Shown piece by piece: positions 36,352 through 46,366 of a DNA stretch of 64,000 nucleotides (its first letter is position 1; each line of letters begins with the position of its first letter). The stretch is from the NCBI GenBank assembly GCA_017387565.1, contig JAFOEY010000037.1, positions 1 to 64,000 of the forward strand. Direction: 5' to 3'. Source of the DNA: Lachnospiraceae bacterium (GTDB lineage Bacteria > Bacillota > Clostridia > Lachnospirales > Lachnospiraceae). Made by a program: the position numbers and the translations under genes. The notes below the pieces were generated by a model. That model was not told where the DNA came from, ran no database searches, and saw nothing but the letters and a program-made list of their open reading frames with translations.

Positions 36352-38916
36352 TTATTTCCTGCCACAGCAGTTTTTATATTTTTTGCCACTTCCGCAAGGG
36401 CAGGGATCATTGGGATAAATTTTTTGCTCAGTACGTTTCATAGGACCGGAAGAAGCGCCTTCATCTTTATTGGTTCCCGTAACCTGTGCAACCTGTTCTC
36501 TTTCCACTTTCTGTTCCACTTTAACAGAGAAGATCAGACGAACCGTATCCTCCTTGATATTGGCAATCATCTCGTCAAACATATCATAGGCGCTCATCTT
36601 GTACTCAACAACCGGGTCCTTCTGACCGTAAGAAGCCAGTCCGATACCCTGACGAAGCTGTTCCATATCATCGATGTGCGTCATCCATTTACGGTCGATA
36701 ACCTTTAACAGAATCACTCTTTCCACTTCACGAATGGCTTCCGCATTGGGAAACTCCGCTTCTTTATCTTCGTATAATTTCACAGCTTCTTCTTTTAACG
36801 CATGCAGAAACTCTTTCTTTTTCATACCCTGAACCATATCCGGGGTATATTTCTTGATAGGAACGATTCGTCCAAGCACCTGCATCAGCTCTGCTAAATC
36901 CCATTCATCAGAGGATGTGTCATCGCCAATACACATATTGACAGCACCTTCCACAACATCGGTAATCATCTTGTAGATAACCTCACGCATACTTTCACCA
37001 TCCAGTACACGGCGACGCTCTGCATAAATGATTTCTCTCTGCTCATTCATAACCTGATCATAGTCTAACAGGTTTTTACGAATTCCATAGTTGTTACTCT
37101 CTATTTTTTTCTGCGCATTTTCAATGGCCTTAGAAAGCATCTTGTGCTCAATCTGCTGACCTTCCGGAATACCCAACGCATTGAACATATCAATCATACG
37201 CTCAGAACCAAACAGACGCATCAGATCATCTTCCAGGGAAATATAGAATCTGGAAACACCCGGATCTCCCTGACGACCGGAACGACCACGCAGCTGATTA
37301 TCAATTCGACGTGATTCATGACGCTCCGTACCGATAATACGAAGACCTCCGGCTGCTTTACTTTCCTCATCCAGCTTAATATCGGTACCACGACCTGCCA
37401 TATTAGTCGCAATGGTGACATGACCATGAATACCGGCATCAGCAACAATCTCTGCTTCCATTTCATGGAATTTTGCATTTAAGATTTTGTGAGGAATACC
37501 GTTTTTCTTTAACATCCGACCCAATTCCTCGGATGCATCAATATTGATGGTACCAACCAATACCGGCTGTCCTTTTTCATAAGCTTCCTTTACTTCTTCT
37601 ACAACCGCATTCAGTTTTTCTTTGCGGGTCTTGTATACCGCATCCTGCTCGTCAATACGCGCAACCGGTCTGTTTGTGGGAATTTCCACAACGTCCATGC
37701 CGTAAATATCGCGGAATTCTTTTTCCTCTGTCAATGCAGTACCGGTCATACCGGCTTTCTTTTCAAATTTATTAAAGAAATTCTGGAAGGTAATCGTTGC
37801 TAACGTCTTGCTCTCATTTTTTACCTTCACATGCTCTTTTGCCTCAATTGCCTGATGCAGACCGTCCGAATAACGGCGTCCCGGCATAATACGACCCGTA
37901 AAACTGTCGACAATTAAAACCTGATCATCTCGAACCACATAATCCTGGTCGCGGAACATCAGATTGTGTGCACGAAGTGCCAGAATAATATTGTGCTGAA
38001 CCTCCAGATTTTCCGGATCAGCAAGGTTATCAATGTGGAAAAAGCTTTCAACCTTTTTCACACCTTCTTCAGTCAGGTTTACGACCTTGTCCTTTTCATT
38101 AACAATGTAATCTCCGGTCTCTTCCTGTTCAATGCCCATCAATATGTCTATTTTGGACTGTTCTTCCAGATCGGCACCACGTTTTAACTGTCTTGCCAGA
38201 ATATCACATGCTTCATAAATACGGGTGGATTTTCCGCTGACACCGGAAATAATCAAAGGAGTACGCGCTTCATCAATCAATACCGAGTCAACCTCATCGA
38301 TGATTGCATAGTGCAGATCCCTTAATACTAACTGCTCTTTATACAATGCCATGTTGTCACGAAGATAATCAAAGCCCAATTCATTATTGGTAACATAGGT
38401 AATGTCACATTTATAAGCCTCTCTTCTTTCGTCCGGTTTCATATCGTTTAATACAACACCGACTTTTAATCCGAGAAACTCATGAACCTGTCCCATCCAT
38501 TCGGCATCACGCTTAGCCAGATAATCATTGACCGTAACAACGTGTACGCCTCTGCCGGCCAATGCATTTAAATATGCCGGAAGGGTAGATACCAAGGTTT
38601 TACCTTCACCGGTACGCATCTCAGCAATACGTCCCTGATGCAGGATGATACCACCGACAAGCTGAACCCGGTAATGCTCCATATTTAAGACACGGCGTGC
38701 AGCCTCTCTTACCGTGGCATATGCTTCCGGAAGTAAATCATCCAAAGTCTCTCCGTCCGCATATCGATTTTTATACTCTTTTGTTTTATTTTTTAATTCC
38801 TCGTCTGATAAAGCCATCATGGAATCTCTGAGTGATTCAATCTTATCCACAGTCGGATAAATCCGTTTTAATTCTCTCTGACTATGAGTTCCAAATACTT
38901 TTTCAACAACATTCAT
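36352..38916 (-). CDS. secA: Preprotein translocase ATPase SecA
   Basis: Motor of the Sec export pathway. The 854-residue protein has Walker [36 protein letters not shown] and a C-terminal zinc motif ([15 protein letters not shown]) for SecB or ribosome contact. Length matches Clostridia SecA. A promoter lies at 38968-38996. prfB follows closely and is likely co-transcribed. Confidence 0.98.
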   Translation of the reverse strand: MNVVEKVFGTHSQRELKRIYPTVDKIESLRDSMMALSDEELKNKTKEYKNRYADGETLDDLLPEAYATVREAARRVLNMEHYRVQLVGGIILHQGRIAEMRTGEGKTLVSTLPAYLNALAGRGVHVVTVNDYLAKRDAEWMGQVHEFLGLKVGVVLNDMKPDERREAYKCDITYVTNNELGFDYLRDNMALYKEQLVLRDLHYAIIDEVDSVLIDEARTPLIISGVSGKSTRIYEACDILARQLKRGADLEEQSKIDILMGIEQEETGDYIVNEKDKVVNLTEEGVKKVESFFHIDNLADPENLEVQHNIILALRAHNLMFRDQDYVVRDDQVLIVDSFTGRIMPGRRYSDGLHQAIEAKEHVKVKNESKTLATITFQNFFNKFEKKAGMTGTALTEEKEFRDIYGMDVVEIPTNRPVARIDEQDAVYKTRKEKLNAVVEEVKEAYEKGQPVLVGTINIDASEELGRMLKKNGIPHKILNAKFHEMEAEIVADAGIHGHVTIATNMAGRGTDIKLDEESKAAGGLRIIGTERHESRRIDNQLRGRSGRQGDPGVSRFYISLEDDLMRLFGSERMIDMFNALGIPEGQQIEHKMLSKAIENAQKKIESNNYGIRKNLLDYDQVMNEQREIIYAERRRVLDGESMREVIYKMITDVVEGAVNMCIGDDTSSDEWDLAELMQVLGRIVPIKKYTPDMVQGMKKKEFLHALKEEAVKLYEDKEAEFPNAEAIREVERVILLKVIDRKWMTHIDDMEQLRQGIGLASYGQKDPVVEYKMSAYDMFDEMIANIKEDTVRLIFSVKVEQKVEREQVAQVTGTNKDEGASSGPMKRTEQKIYPNDPCPCGSGKKYKNCCGRK

Positions 38917-38967
38917 TTTATTTGCTCCTTCATTTGGGCATAACAGCCCCGTTAAAACCTAAAGCAT

Positions 38968-38996
38968 ATTGTAACAGATTTGAAAATACTATGCAA
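38968..38996 (-). promoter_or_regulatory. secA promoter
   Basis: TTGCAT (38991-38996) and TACAAT (38968-38973) on the minus strand, 17 bp apart, about 50 bp before the start codon. Confidence 0.65.
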
Positions 38997-39217
38997 TCCG
39001 ATACCGTTTTCATTATATTAACTTTTTATGAACGAACCATAAAACTTTTTGCAGATAATGACAAATCTTTAGCTTTAGTAGCCCATAATTTTCAAATCAA
39101 CCACGGGCTTTTCACTTTAGTGCCAAAATTCTTCTAATCTGTTAAGAACTATTTTAATCTGCTAATAAACAAAATTGTTCCGGTAAAGAACTTTTTCGAA
39201 TCTACTAAGAATCAAAA

Positions 39218-39246
39218 TTGCTTTTTATAATAAGTAGTGCTAAAAT
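39218..39246 (+). promoter_or_regulatory. Possible ptb-buk promoter
   Basis: TTGCTT (39218-39223) and TAAAAT (39241-39246) are 17 bp apart. A TATAAT at 39226-39231 without a good -35 is an alternative. Nothing else stands out in the 38917-39307 gap. Confidence 0.45.
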
Positions 39247-39307
39247 TTTAAATAGTGTGGGATTTCCCATAAATCATGAATTTAATACAAGAAAGAGGTA
39301 AAAGCAA

Positions 39308-40228
39308 ATGACAAAAAGTTTTGATGAGTTAATTGCAAAATTAGACGGTTGTCCTTTGAAAAAGGTTTCTGTAGCCGTTGCTCAGGACGCTCATGTATTA
39401 GAGGCAGTAAAAGTTGCAAAAGAGCGCAATATCGCAGATGCCATTTTAGTTGGTGATGCCGACAAGATCAAAGAAATTGCTGACAGTATCAATATGGATT
39501 TATCTTCTTATGAAGTCATTGACATCAAAGATATGACGGAAGCTGCAAGAAAAGCTGTTTCTTTAGTATCCGACGGTACTGCTGATATGTACATGAAAGG
39601 TGTTATCGACACAAAAGGTTTCTTAAAGAGCGTTTTGGATAAAGAAGTAGGTCTTCGCACCGGAAAACCTTTATCACATGTTTGTGTATTTGACGTAGAA
39701 GGCATTGATCATCTCTTATTCTTAACCGACGTTGCATTCATGCCTTACCCAACTTTGGAAGATAAAGTTTCTATTATTAACAACACCGTGGAAATCTGCC
39801 ACGCAGTTGGCGTTCCCAATCCTAAGGTTGCTCCTTTGGCAGCAGTTGAAGTGGTAAATCCTAAAATGCCTGTTACAGTTGAAGCAGCAGAGTTAACAAA
39901 GATGAATGACGAAGGAAAGATTACCGGCTGTATCGTAGACGGTCCCCTTTCTTTAGACCTTGCTATCTGTCCTGAAGCAGCACAGCATAAAGCAGGTGCT
40001 TCCGACCGTAAGATCGTCGGTGATGCAGATGTTTTATTATTCCCCGATATCCATGCAGGTAATCTTGTATACAAAGCAATGGTACATACCGCAAAAATGG
40101 TTAACGGCAACTTATTAACAGGAACCAAGGCTCCGGTTATCTTAACAAGCCGTTCCGACTCTGTAGAAGTAAAGGTTAACTCTTTAGCTCTTGGTGCTGT
40201 TGTTGCTGATTTTATGAAAAATAACTAA
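39308..40228 (+). CDS. ptb: Phosphate butyryltransferase
   Basis: Converts butyryl-CoA and phosphate to butyryl phosphate. A 306-residue protein of the PTA/PTB family with [16 protein letters not shown] at the N-terminus, [20 protein letters not shown] (94-113) and the C-terminal [18 protein letters not shown]. The buk gene follows 14 bp later, which distinguishes it from phosphotransacetylase. GAAAGAGG lies before the ATG. Together they form the substrate-level ATP step of the butyrate pathway whose other genes are at 50-57 kb. Confidence 0.95.
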   Translation: MTKSFDELIAKLDGCPLKKVSVAVAQDAHVLEAVKVAKERNIADAILVGDADKIKEIADSINMDLSSYEVIDIKDMTEAARKAVSLVSDGTADMYMKGVIDTKGFLKSVLDKEVGLRTGKPLSHVCVFDVEGIDHLLFLTDVAFMPYPTLEDKVSIINNTVEICHAVGVPNPKVAPLAAVEVVNPKMPVTVEAAELTKMNDEGKITGCIVDGPLSLDLAICPEAAQHKAGASDRKIVGDADVLLFPDIHAGNLVYKAMVHTAKMVNGNLLTGTKAPVILTSRSDSVEVKVNSLALGAVVADFMKNN

Positions 40229-40242
40229 GAAGGAGAAAAAAC

Positions 40243-41310
40243 ATGTCAATCAAAAGTTTGATTATCAATCCCGGCTCCACATCCACAAAAATTGGTGTGT
40301 TCGAGGATGAAACATTATTATTTGAAGAAACTCTCAGACATTCTACAGAAGAAATTGCACAGTATGCAACTATCGTAGATCAGAAAGATTTCCGTAAAGA
40401 GATTATCTTAAACTTACTTGCCTCTAAAGACTTTGACATCAAATCTTTAGATCTTGTTGTTGGCCGTGGCGGTATGTTAAAACCCATCCCCGGTGGTACC
40501 TATGCAGTTAGCGATGAATTACTGCATGACCTTGAAATCGGAAAACAAGGTCAGCATGCTTCTAACTTAGGCGGTATTTTAGCAAGAGAAATCGGCGATT
40601 CTATTGGAAAACCTTCTTTCATCGTTGACCCCGTTGTTGTTGATGAGTTAGAGCCCACTTCCAGATATTCCGGCGTTCCGGAATTACCCCGTACCAGCGT
40701 TTTCCATGCTTTAAATCAGAAAGCAGTTGCAAAGCGTTATGCAAAAGAAATCGGCAAATCTTATGATGAGTTAAATTTAATTGTCGTTCATATGGGCGGT
40801 GGCGTATCTGTCGGACCTCACAAACACGGTAAAGTAGTAGATATCTTTAATGCTCTCGACGGAGACGGTGCATTTTCACCCGAGCGTTCCGGAGCTGTTC
40901 CGGTTGGTCAGTTAGTAAAAATGTGCTTTTCCGGTCAGTACACAGAGAAAGAAGTTTATAAAAAACTGGTTGGAAACGGTGGTTTCAATGCATACCTTGG
41001 TACCAACGATATGCGTGATGTAGAGAAAATGGTAGATGAAGGCGATGCTAAAGCAAAAGAAGTTCGCGATGCATTTATCCAGCAGATGTCCAAAAATATC
41101 GGTGCCATGGCAACCGTATTAAACGGCAAAGTAGACCAGATTATTGTAACCGGCGGTATTGCATACGACAAAGCTGTTGTAGCAGGCTTAAAAGAAAGAT
41201 GTGAATGGATTGCACCTTTTACTGTATATCCCGGCGAAGATGAATTATTAGCTTTGGCACAGGGTGGCTTAAGAGTTGTTACCGGTGTTGAAAAAGCTAT
41301 GGAATATTAA
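40243..41310 (+). CDS. buk: Butyrate kinase
   Basis: Makes butyrate and ATP from butyryl phosphate and ADP. The 355-residue ASKHA kinase begins [19 protein letters not shown] and has [20 protein letters not shown] and [12 protein letters not shown]. Length fits Buk rather than acetate kinase (about 400). AGAAGGAG lies before the ATG. A terminator follows. Use of Buk, rather than only butyryl-CoA:acetate CoA-transferase, resembles Coprococcus and Butyrivibrio. Confidence 0.95.
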   Translation: MSIKSLIINPGSTSTKIGVFEDETLLFEETLRHSTEEIAQYATIVDQKDFRKEIILNLLASKDFDIKSLDLVVGRGGMLKPIPGGTYAVSDELLHDLEIGKQGQHASNLGGILAREIGDSIGKPSFIVDPVVVDELEPTSRYSGVPELPRTSVFHALNQKAVAKRYAKEIGKSYDELNLIVVHMGGGVSVGPHKHGKVVDIFNALDGDGAFSPERSGAVPVGQLVKMCFSGQYTEKEVYKKLVGNGGFNAYLGTNDMRDVEKMVDEGDAKAKEVRDAFIQQMSKNIGAMATVLNGKVDQIIVTGGIAYDKAVVAGLKERCEWIAPFTVYPGEDELLALAQGGLRVVTGVEKAMEY

Positions 41311-41341
41311 TTTCCATTTTTCTCAATCAAAAAAATAAATC

Positions 41342-41378
41342 AAAGGACAAGCGGATGTATTTCTGTTTGTCCTTTTTT
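41342..41378 (+). terminator. Intrinsic terminator of ptb-buk
   Basis: AAAGGACAA pairs with TTGTCCTTT and is followed by a T-run, 32 bp after the buk stop. Confidence 0.88.
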
Positions 41379-41419
41379 CATTGGACTTTTGCATTGGACT
41401 CTGGATACTGTTCCCCGGA

Positions 41420-41672
41420 CGCTGTGACAAATTGGTATTATTTTTCTTCTGGGCACTTTTCCGAACGCTGTGACAGATTGGTATTATTTTCCTTCTCAGT
41501 ATGCTTCGCTTAGTGGGAGTAAATGTCGGCGCAAGTATTTTTCTTTTCATGTCACAAAAAATATAACGCACTCCGTTTGAACGGATATTTTTTGTGACAG
41601 GTATCGTAGTCGACATTAACTCCCACACAGCTTAGCATAAATCGAAGAAAAATAATACCAATCTGTCACAGC
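41420..41672. repeat. 206 bp inverted-repeat element with a partial tandem copy
   Basis: The palindrome spans 41467-41672. The left end GCTGTGACAGATTGGTATTA is the exact complement of the right end; further matching blocks are GTGGGAGT, AATGTCG and TGTCACAAAAAATAT, around a centre near 41570-41582. A partial extra copy of the left end (GCTGTGACAAATTGGTATTA) lies 47 bp before it at about 41420. It has the form of a MITE. Weak ORFs inside it are not credible as genes. Confidence 0.85.
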
Positions 41673-41855
41673 TGATAATGGAAAAAGCAGAGGTAAAGAG
41701 ATAATTATGAAAATTTATAATTAATAGAGATACCGATTAAATGGATAAAGATAATATTATATGGTAACGAGATGGTAAATCGTGATAGAATATACAAAAC
41801 AGTTTTCGATATTTGTGTCACTAAATTCGCATACTTGATTGAAAAGAATAACTGT

Positions 41856-41884
41856 TTGACATAAAAACGGTGAAATGGTAGTAT
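41856..41884 (+). promoter_or_regulatory. Promoter of the putative antitoxin RNA
   Basis: TTGACA (41856-41861) and TAGTAT (41879-41884) on the plus strand with a 17 bp spacer. No ORF follows before the terminator at 41937-41975. Confidence 0.75.
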
Positions 41885-41890
41885 GATATC

Positions 41891-41975
41891 AAAGAAGTGC
41901 TACCGATAGACGGTTAGCCTGATAAATTGTTTAGTCAAAAGACCGCCAACATTACCAGTGTGAGGGCGGTCTTTT
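41891..41975 (+). ncRNA. Putative antisense antitoxin RNA of a type I toxin-antitoxin pair
   Basis: A transcript of about 80 nt is predicted from the promoter to the terminator. It begins near AGTGCTACC, has a 5' stem (GCTACCG/CGGTTAGC) and the segment CCTGATAA (41918-41925). The complement of CCTGATAA occurs in the toxin mRNA at 42085-42092, overlapping the AGGAGG ribosome site. The two RNAs also share the terminator region (opposite strands) and the CTACCG hairpin. This is the design of Fst/par-type loci. Ends are estimates. Confidence 0.65.
41937..41975. terminator. Shared bidirectional terminator of the toxin and antitoxin RNAs
   Basis: AAAAGACCGCC and GGCGGTCTTTT form an 11 bp perfect stem with A and T outside, so it can act in both directions. 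The toxin stop codon is five bases away on the other strand. Confidence 0.85.
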
Positions 41976-41979
41976 GTGT

Positions 41980-42072
41980 TTATTTCTTGCTCTTAGAACC
42001 AACAGTATAACCAAGAGCAAAGCAAGTTAAGCATAAGCTGATGATGGCTATAAATAATTCTGTTGTAAGCAT
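41980..42072 (-). CDS. Putative 30-residue type I toxin peptide
   Basis: The peptide begins MLTTELFIAI and ends YTVGSKSKK, with one hydrophobic helix (about residues 6-24) and a basic tail, as in Fst and holin-like type I toxins. A perfect AGGAGG lies nine bases before the ATG. Its promoter is TTGACG-N17-TATAAT (42181-42209), giving a leader of about 100 nt with a CTACC/GGTAG stem and a CGTAAG/CTTACG stem. A convergent small RNA lies at 41891-41975. The size, the membrane helix and the two strong promoters support a real gene. It probably acts on the cell membrane; toxicity is inferred. Confidence 0.75.
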   Translation of the reverse strand: MLTTELFIAIISLCLTCFALGYTVGSKSKK

Positions 42073-42180
42073 AATCACAAACCTCCTGATAAGATTTCCG
42101 TAAAGGATTTCTATGTAAACGTAAGCTATTACTCTTACGATGGAGGATAACCGCCTACCGTGTATGGTAGCACTGTATTA

Positions 42181-42209
42181 ATTATATCGAACATCTGTTC
42201 TGGCGTCAA
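42181..42209 (-). promoter_or_regulatory. Promoter of the toxin mRNA
   Basis: TTGACG (42204-42209) and TATAAT (42181-42186) on the minus strand with a 17 bp spacer. The transcript would start near AGTGCTACC, the same start sequence as the antitoxin RNA. Confidence 0.8.
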
Positions 42210-42295
42210 TGTTGATTGCAATTGTAATTCAAGCATTATTACAATTTTCAGAAAATGTAATTCATAATATTCTTGTATTTTAAGGGGAGGTTGAA

Positions 42296-43801
42296 ATGAT
42301 TTTATATACTATACTTTCTTTATTCATGATATTAATTTGCATATTGGATATTTGTAAGGTCATAGATTTATCAAAAAAATGGTGTTTTATTACATATCTG
42401 TTTTTTATGCCACATTTACCGCTTCTCTGGTTTCACTTTTGGATTAACAAGGTTACGGGAAACAGCGGTGCAACAACTTATCTGACTGTAAGCATATTTG
42501 CTATTGCAACGGTGATATTCCAGCTTTATACAACGCTTCGTCTCCACTTCCAGTCTGTTCGGAAAAATAAGACCGAAAATCCACGTATCAACATCATTTA
42601 TTCCGGAAGGAATCTGATTCAGTGCGGTCTCTGGGGGCTCTATTTATTAGCTGTCTGGTATATCATATGCTATTTTGTTTTGCCAACAAATCCCTATCAG
42701 GAACTAATCGGACATACATTTTCTTTTCTTCCGTCTGTTCATAATACAGCCAAAACCATCGCCGCCTTGTCATTCGAGGTAATTTATGCAGTAATTTTTA
42801 CCTGGCTATTTTTAATAAACGGTTGCCTGCGAATCTTTTTTGGTTCACGGAATCTGGTCATTGGAAAGCGAGTTTTTATCCTGTTGTTTATGTGGGTTCC
42901 GATTGTACAGCTATACTTAGCCCATATCATGTGTCGTGCGGCAAAGGACGAGTACCTGGTGACAGTAAGCCGGAGCAAACAGGAAGCCTTTACCAAAACA
43001 GATGAGTTGTGTCAGACGCAATATCCCATTGTCATGGTCCACGGCATTGGTTTTCGTGATTTGCAATACTTTAATTACTGGGGACGAATCCCACAAATCT
43101 TGCAGCAACACGGAGCAAAGGTATATTACGGCCACCAGAATGCCTGGGGAACCATTGAAGACAATGCGGCTGCCATCGCAAAGGTAGTCGATACAGCGTT
43201 GTCTGAAAATAATTGTGAAAAGGTAAATATCATTGCACACTCCAAAGGTGGTCTGGACTGTCGCTACTTAATCACATCCATGGGATATGCAAATAAGGTT
43301 GCCAGTCTCACAACCATCAATACACCGCACCGCGGATCCGAACTGATTACGTTACTCAACAAGTTGCCGGACTATGTCTATCAATACATTGCAGAGCAAT
43401 TAAATAAGCCCTTTTTATTGGTCGGCGATACCAAACCCGACTGCTATGCGGCAAGCAAACAATTAGATCCAGTTTTTTGTGCGGAATTTAATCAAAAAAA
43501 TCCCGATGCCGATGGTGTCTATTATCAGAGTTATACTTCTATTATGAAAAATCTATTCAGTGATTCTTTGTTGTGGCTTCCGTACCTTTTGATGTGCACA
43601 CAAAAAGGCCGCCAAAATGACGGCCTGGTAGATGCTTCTAGTGCTATATGGGGAGACTTTAAAGGCATTCTCAAAAGCACAAATAGCCGAGGTATCTCCC
43701 ATGGCGATATGATTGACTTAAAACGCGAAGATATCAAAGGTTTTGATGTCTTAAAGAAATTTTATGATATTGTATGTGAATTAAAAAATATGGGATATTA
43801 A
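42296..43801 (+). CDS. Membrane-anchored alpha/beta hydrolase (lipase-like)
   Basis: A 501-residue protein. The N-terminal 215 residues hold about six membrane helices; the C-terminal part is an alpha/beta hydrolase of the triacylglycerol-lipase type. It has the oxyanion block PIVMVHGIGFRD, the nucleophile motif AHSKGG, NTPHRGS, and late DGLVDASSA and SHGDMID blocks that should supply Asp and His. A lipid or ester substrate is expected. GGGGAGG precedes the ATG. It converges with the SGNH gene with only 3 bp between stops. Confidence 0.85.
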   Translation: MILYTILSLFMILICILDICKVIDLSKKWCFITYLFFMPHLPLLWFHFWINKVTGNSGATTYLTVSIFAIATVIFQLYTTLRLHFQSVRKNKTENPRINIIYSGRNLIQCGLWGLYLLAVWYIICYFVLPTNPYQELIGHTFSFLPSVHNTAKTIAALSFEVIYAVIFTWLFLINGCLRIFFGSRNLVIGKRVFILLFMWVPIVQLYLAHIMCRAAKDEYLVTVSRSKQEAFTKTDELCQTQYPIVMVHGIGFRDLQYFNYWGRIPQILQQHGAKVYYGHQNAWGTIEDNAAAIAKVVDTALSENNCEKVNIIAHSKGGLDCRYLITSMGYANKVASLTTINTPHRGSELITLLNKLPDYVYQYIAEQLNKPFLLVGDTKPDCYAASKQLDPVFCAEFNQKNPDADGVYYQSYTSIMKNLFSDSLLWLPYLLMCTQKGRQNDGLVDASSAIWGDFKGILKSTNSRGISHGDMIDLKREDIKGFDVLKKFYDIVCELKNMGY

Positions 43802-43804
43802 GTT

Positions 43805-44794
43805 CTATTTCACAATGGCATGTGTTTTCAAATAATCTGTCCAAAGCGGAACATACTGCGCATAAAGATGTACGCCATCAAAGGTGTATTCTGCATTTAA
43901 ACATCCGCTTTCATCACATACCACACTGTTTACATCCAGATAAAATGTATCCCTTCCGTTGTCTAATTCTTTTAGACGCTCGTTCCGAACCCGAATTGCT
44001 TCGTTGTTGATATAATCTCCCTGCGCATCTCTCTCGGCACTGACATTCATTATGCTCATGATATATATGATTGCATCCGGCTGCCATTCATGGATTTGAT
44101 TCACCATATCAGTATAATGATTTATGAAATAATTCAGATCGCCTACACCCATATCATTAATTCCAAGCATGATATAAACTTTTTTATATTGTTCCTGCTG
44201 CAGTGCATCCGCAATATTTACCTTCCAGTTACCATCCTTCCATCTGCCTGTGGGATCTTTAAATACTCCGCCAAGTGTCATACCGGATGAACAATAATAA
44301 GTTGCCTCTTTCCAGTCTGAATACTCATAAAGACTGACAATTCGGGAATCGCCAATAAAGACTGCATCATCAAAATAGTCATCTGAAACTTCACAAAAAC
44401 TCAAAGGGACCTCTGGTTCTTCATTTTTCAAATCATCTGAAGCATTTGTGTGGTTCATGGCATTATCCGTATTGTTCTCCATATTGTTGCCAGCGATATT
44501 GTTTTCCGGGTTATCGTCCATGTTACCAGCCGCGTTGTTTTTTAGGTTATCATCCATGCTGTTATCCATGTTATTATCGCTGTCACCAGCAATCGAAACA
44601 CTTTCGTCATCCGAGTGTAGTTTTCCATCTCCATCTACAGAATTTGCCGACATCGAAATGGTTTCCACAACTTCACTCTCATCCTGACCAGGGGCTTTTT
44701 TGATTAATTCAAGCGGAAAGCCGGTCAGAAGTGAGCAAATCAATCCGCCCACAAGTAGCAAAAAAAGATATCTGTAATTCTTCCATTTATCCAT
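43805..44794 (-). CDS. Membrane-anchored SGNH hydrolase
   Basis: A 329-residue protein with an N-terminal anchor (about 8-26), a low-complexity linker rich in N, D and M (about 60-120), and an SGNH/GDSL domain. FIGDSRIVSL gives the catalytic Ser block, GINDMG the Asn block and DGVHLYAQY the Asp/His block. It sits 14 bp after an MBOAT gene; such pairs O-acetylate extracellular polymers, with the SGNH part acting outside the cell. The linker has short internal repeats (MDDNLKNN, MDDNPENN) and likely varies in length among strains. Confidence 0.88.
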   Translation of the reverse strand: MDKWKNYRYLFLLLVGGLICSLLTGFPLELIKKAPGQDESEVVETISMSANSVDGDGKLHSDDESVSIAGDSDNNMDNSMDDNLKNNAAGNMDDNPENNIAGNNMENNTDNAMNHTNASDDLKNEEPEVPLSFCEVSDDYFDDAVFIGDSRIVSLYEYSDWKEATYYCSSGMTLGGVFKDPTGRWKDGNWKVNIADALQQEQYKKVYIMLGINDMGVGDLNYFINHYTDMVNQIHEWQPDAIIYIMSIMNVSAERDAQGDYINNEAIRVRNERLKELDNGRDTFYLDVNSVVCDESGCLNAEYTFDGVHLYAQYVPLWTDYLKTHAIVK

Positions 44795-44808
44795 CTGACA
44801 TCTCCTCC

Positions 44809-46353
44809 CTAAAATCTAAAATAAAGGAAAGGATTATTTCCCATGATATGTATGTACCAAACAGCCAGCCAGAATAAAATTACAAGTGCTATCATTCCAA
44901 TCCTGCTGTTTTTCAGCTTCCGGTAACATCTGTGCGCCGTCTTTGTACAAAGGAATAGTCCAATCAAAATCGTCACACCATATTTTTGCAACATGGTAAT
45001 ACATACGTTGCCATTGACACGAATCCCTTCAAGCAAGCCAAACATTCTGCCAAGATACACGGATAGATCCTTCAAATCCGTAATAGCAAAGCATGTCCAG
45101 GATAATACAATGATGAATAACACATAGAAATGTTGCATGGTTGATTTCAAAATTAATTTTAAATTTAACTTTTTAACTTCTATATATTTATCCTCATTTC
45201 TCTCACCAAGTTCATCTAAAGTTTTTTCTTCATTTGCCTTTCTGGATACATCTTCTACGGAAATATTCTCTCGATTTTTATGACATGCATATACAATCAC
45301 TTTTTCCACCATGATAACAAAACACAACAACATGCCCCATAACACAAAGTTGACACTAACGCCATGCCACAATGCCGTCAAAACCCATACCACAAATAAA
45401 TTGCGCAATGTCTTTTTCATTCCGTTTCGACTTCCTCCGAGCGGAATATAGACGTATTTTGCAAACCATCTTCCCAATGTCATATGCCATCTGCGATAAA
45501 AATCCCGGACACTGGACGCTGTGTATGGAAGATCAAAATTTTTCGTCAGACGGAATCCAAGCATTTTTCCAAGTCCGATTGCCATCAAGGAATATCCGAA
45601 GAAATCAAAATAAATCTGAAGAGAATAGGAAACAGAACCCATCCACAACAAAAAGGAAGGGGCACTGATATAACCGATTTTTGCAATTTCATTCCAAAGC
45701 AGGGACAAGCGGTCCGCCATCAGAACCTTTAAAATCAATCCAACAGAAAAATCTTTCAATCCATCATCGAAATCAGATGAAGAAACAACCGGCCGGTTTA
45801 ATGTTGCCGTCACCTCGTGATATGCTACAATCGGTCCGGCAACTAACTGCGGAAACATACAAATATAGGTTCCGAGCTTGATAAAAGAAACTTCTGCCGC
45901 AATTTCTCCTCTATAGACATCAATCAAATAAGATATGCTCTGAAACGTAAAGAAGCTAATTCCCAACGGAAGTCCGATTTTTCCCGGTGCAATCTTAAAA
46001 ACGAGAAGAAGTGCCAGATTTAGAATAAGCGCAATTAAAAAACAGAGTTTATTAAAAAAGCTTCGGGAAATGGATAAATCAGCATTTTTTTCATCAGACA
46101 ATTCAGCAGGCAATTCAACAGCCAATTCAACCGCAATACTCCTGGAATTTTGAAATACAATGCCTCGCGCCAGGAAATAGTTCACAAACATGGATGCAAT
46201 TAGTAATAATACAAATTTAGGTTCTCCATAGGCATAAAAAATAAGACTTCCCAACAGTAATATGACATTACGATAAGAAACCGGTGTTATGTAATATACA
46301 ATTAAAAACACAGGTAAAAAAATAAGTATAAATTCAACAGAAGAAAAAACCAA
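44809..46353 (-). CDS. MBOAT family O-acyltransferase
   Basis: A 514-residue membrane protein with about ten helices. It has the AlgI-like block YRRWHMTLGRWFAKYVYIPL and the catalytic His in TALWHGVSVNF. AlgI/DltB-type proteins pass acyl groups across the membrane to an SGNH partner, which is the next gene. The acceptor polymer cannot be told. An unusual insert near 80-100 (VELAVELPAELSDEK) and a charged loop near 370-410 are not typical. Confidence 0.93.
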   Translation of the reverse strand: MVFSSVEFILIFLPVFLIVYYITPVSYRNVILLLGSLIFYAYGEPKFVLLLIASMFVNYFLARGIVFQNSRSIAVELAVELPAELSDEKNADLSISRSFFNKLCFLIALILNLALLLVFKIAPGKIGLPLGISFFTFQSISYLIDVYRGEIAAEVSFIKLGTYICMFPQLVAGPIVAYHEVTATLNRPVVSSSDFDDGLKDFSVGLILKVLMADRLSLLWNEIAKIGYISAPSFLLWMGSVSYSLQIYFDFFGYSLMAIGLGKMLGFRLTKNFDLPYTASSVRDFYRRWHMTLGRWFAKYVYIPLGGSRNGMKKTLRNLFVVWVLTALWHGVSVNFVLWGMLLCFVIMVEKVIVYACHKNRENISVEDVSRKANEEKTLDELGERNEDKYIEVKKLNLKLILKSTMQHFYVLFIIVLSWTCFAITDLKDLSVYLGRMFGLLEGIRVNGNVCITMLQKYGVTILIGLFLCTKTAHRCYRKLKNSRIGMIALVILFWLAVWYIHIMGNNPFLYFRF

Positions 46354-46366
46354 GATAAATCAACTC

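Noticed and set aside
41323..41628. 101-codon minus-strand ORF after buk
   Set aside because: It covers the buk terminator and half of a palindromic element and has no ribosome site.
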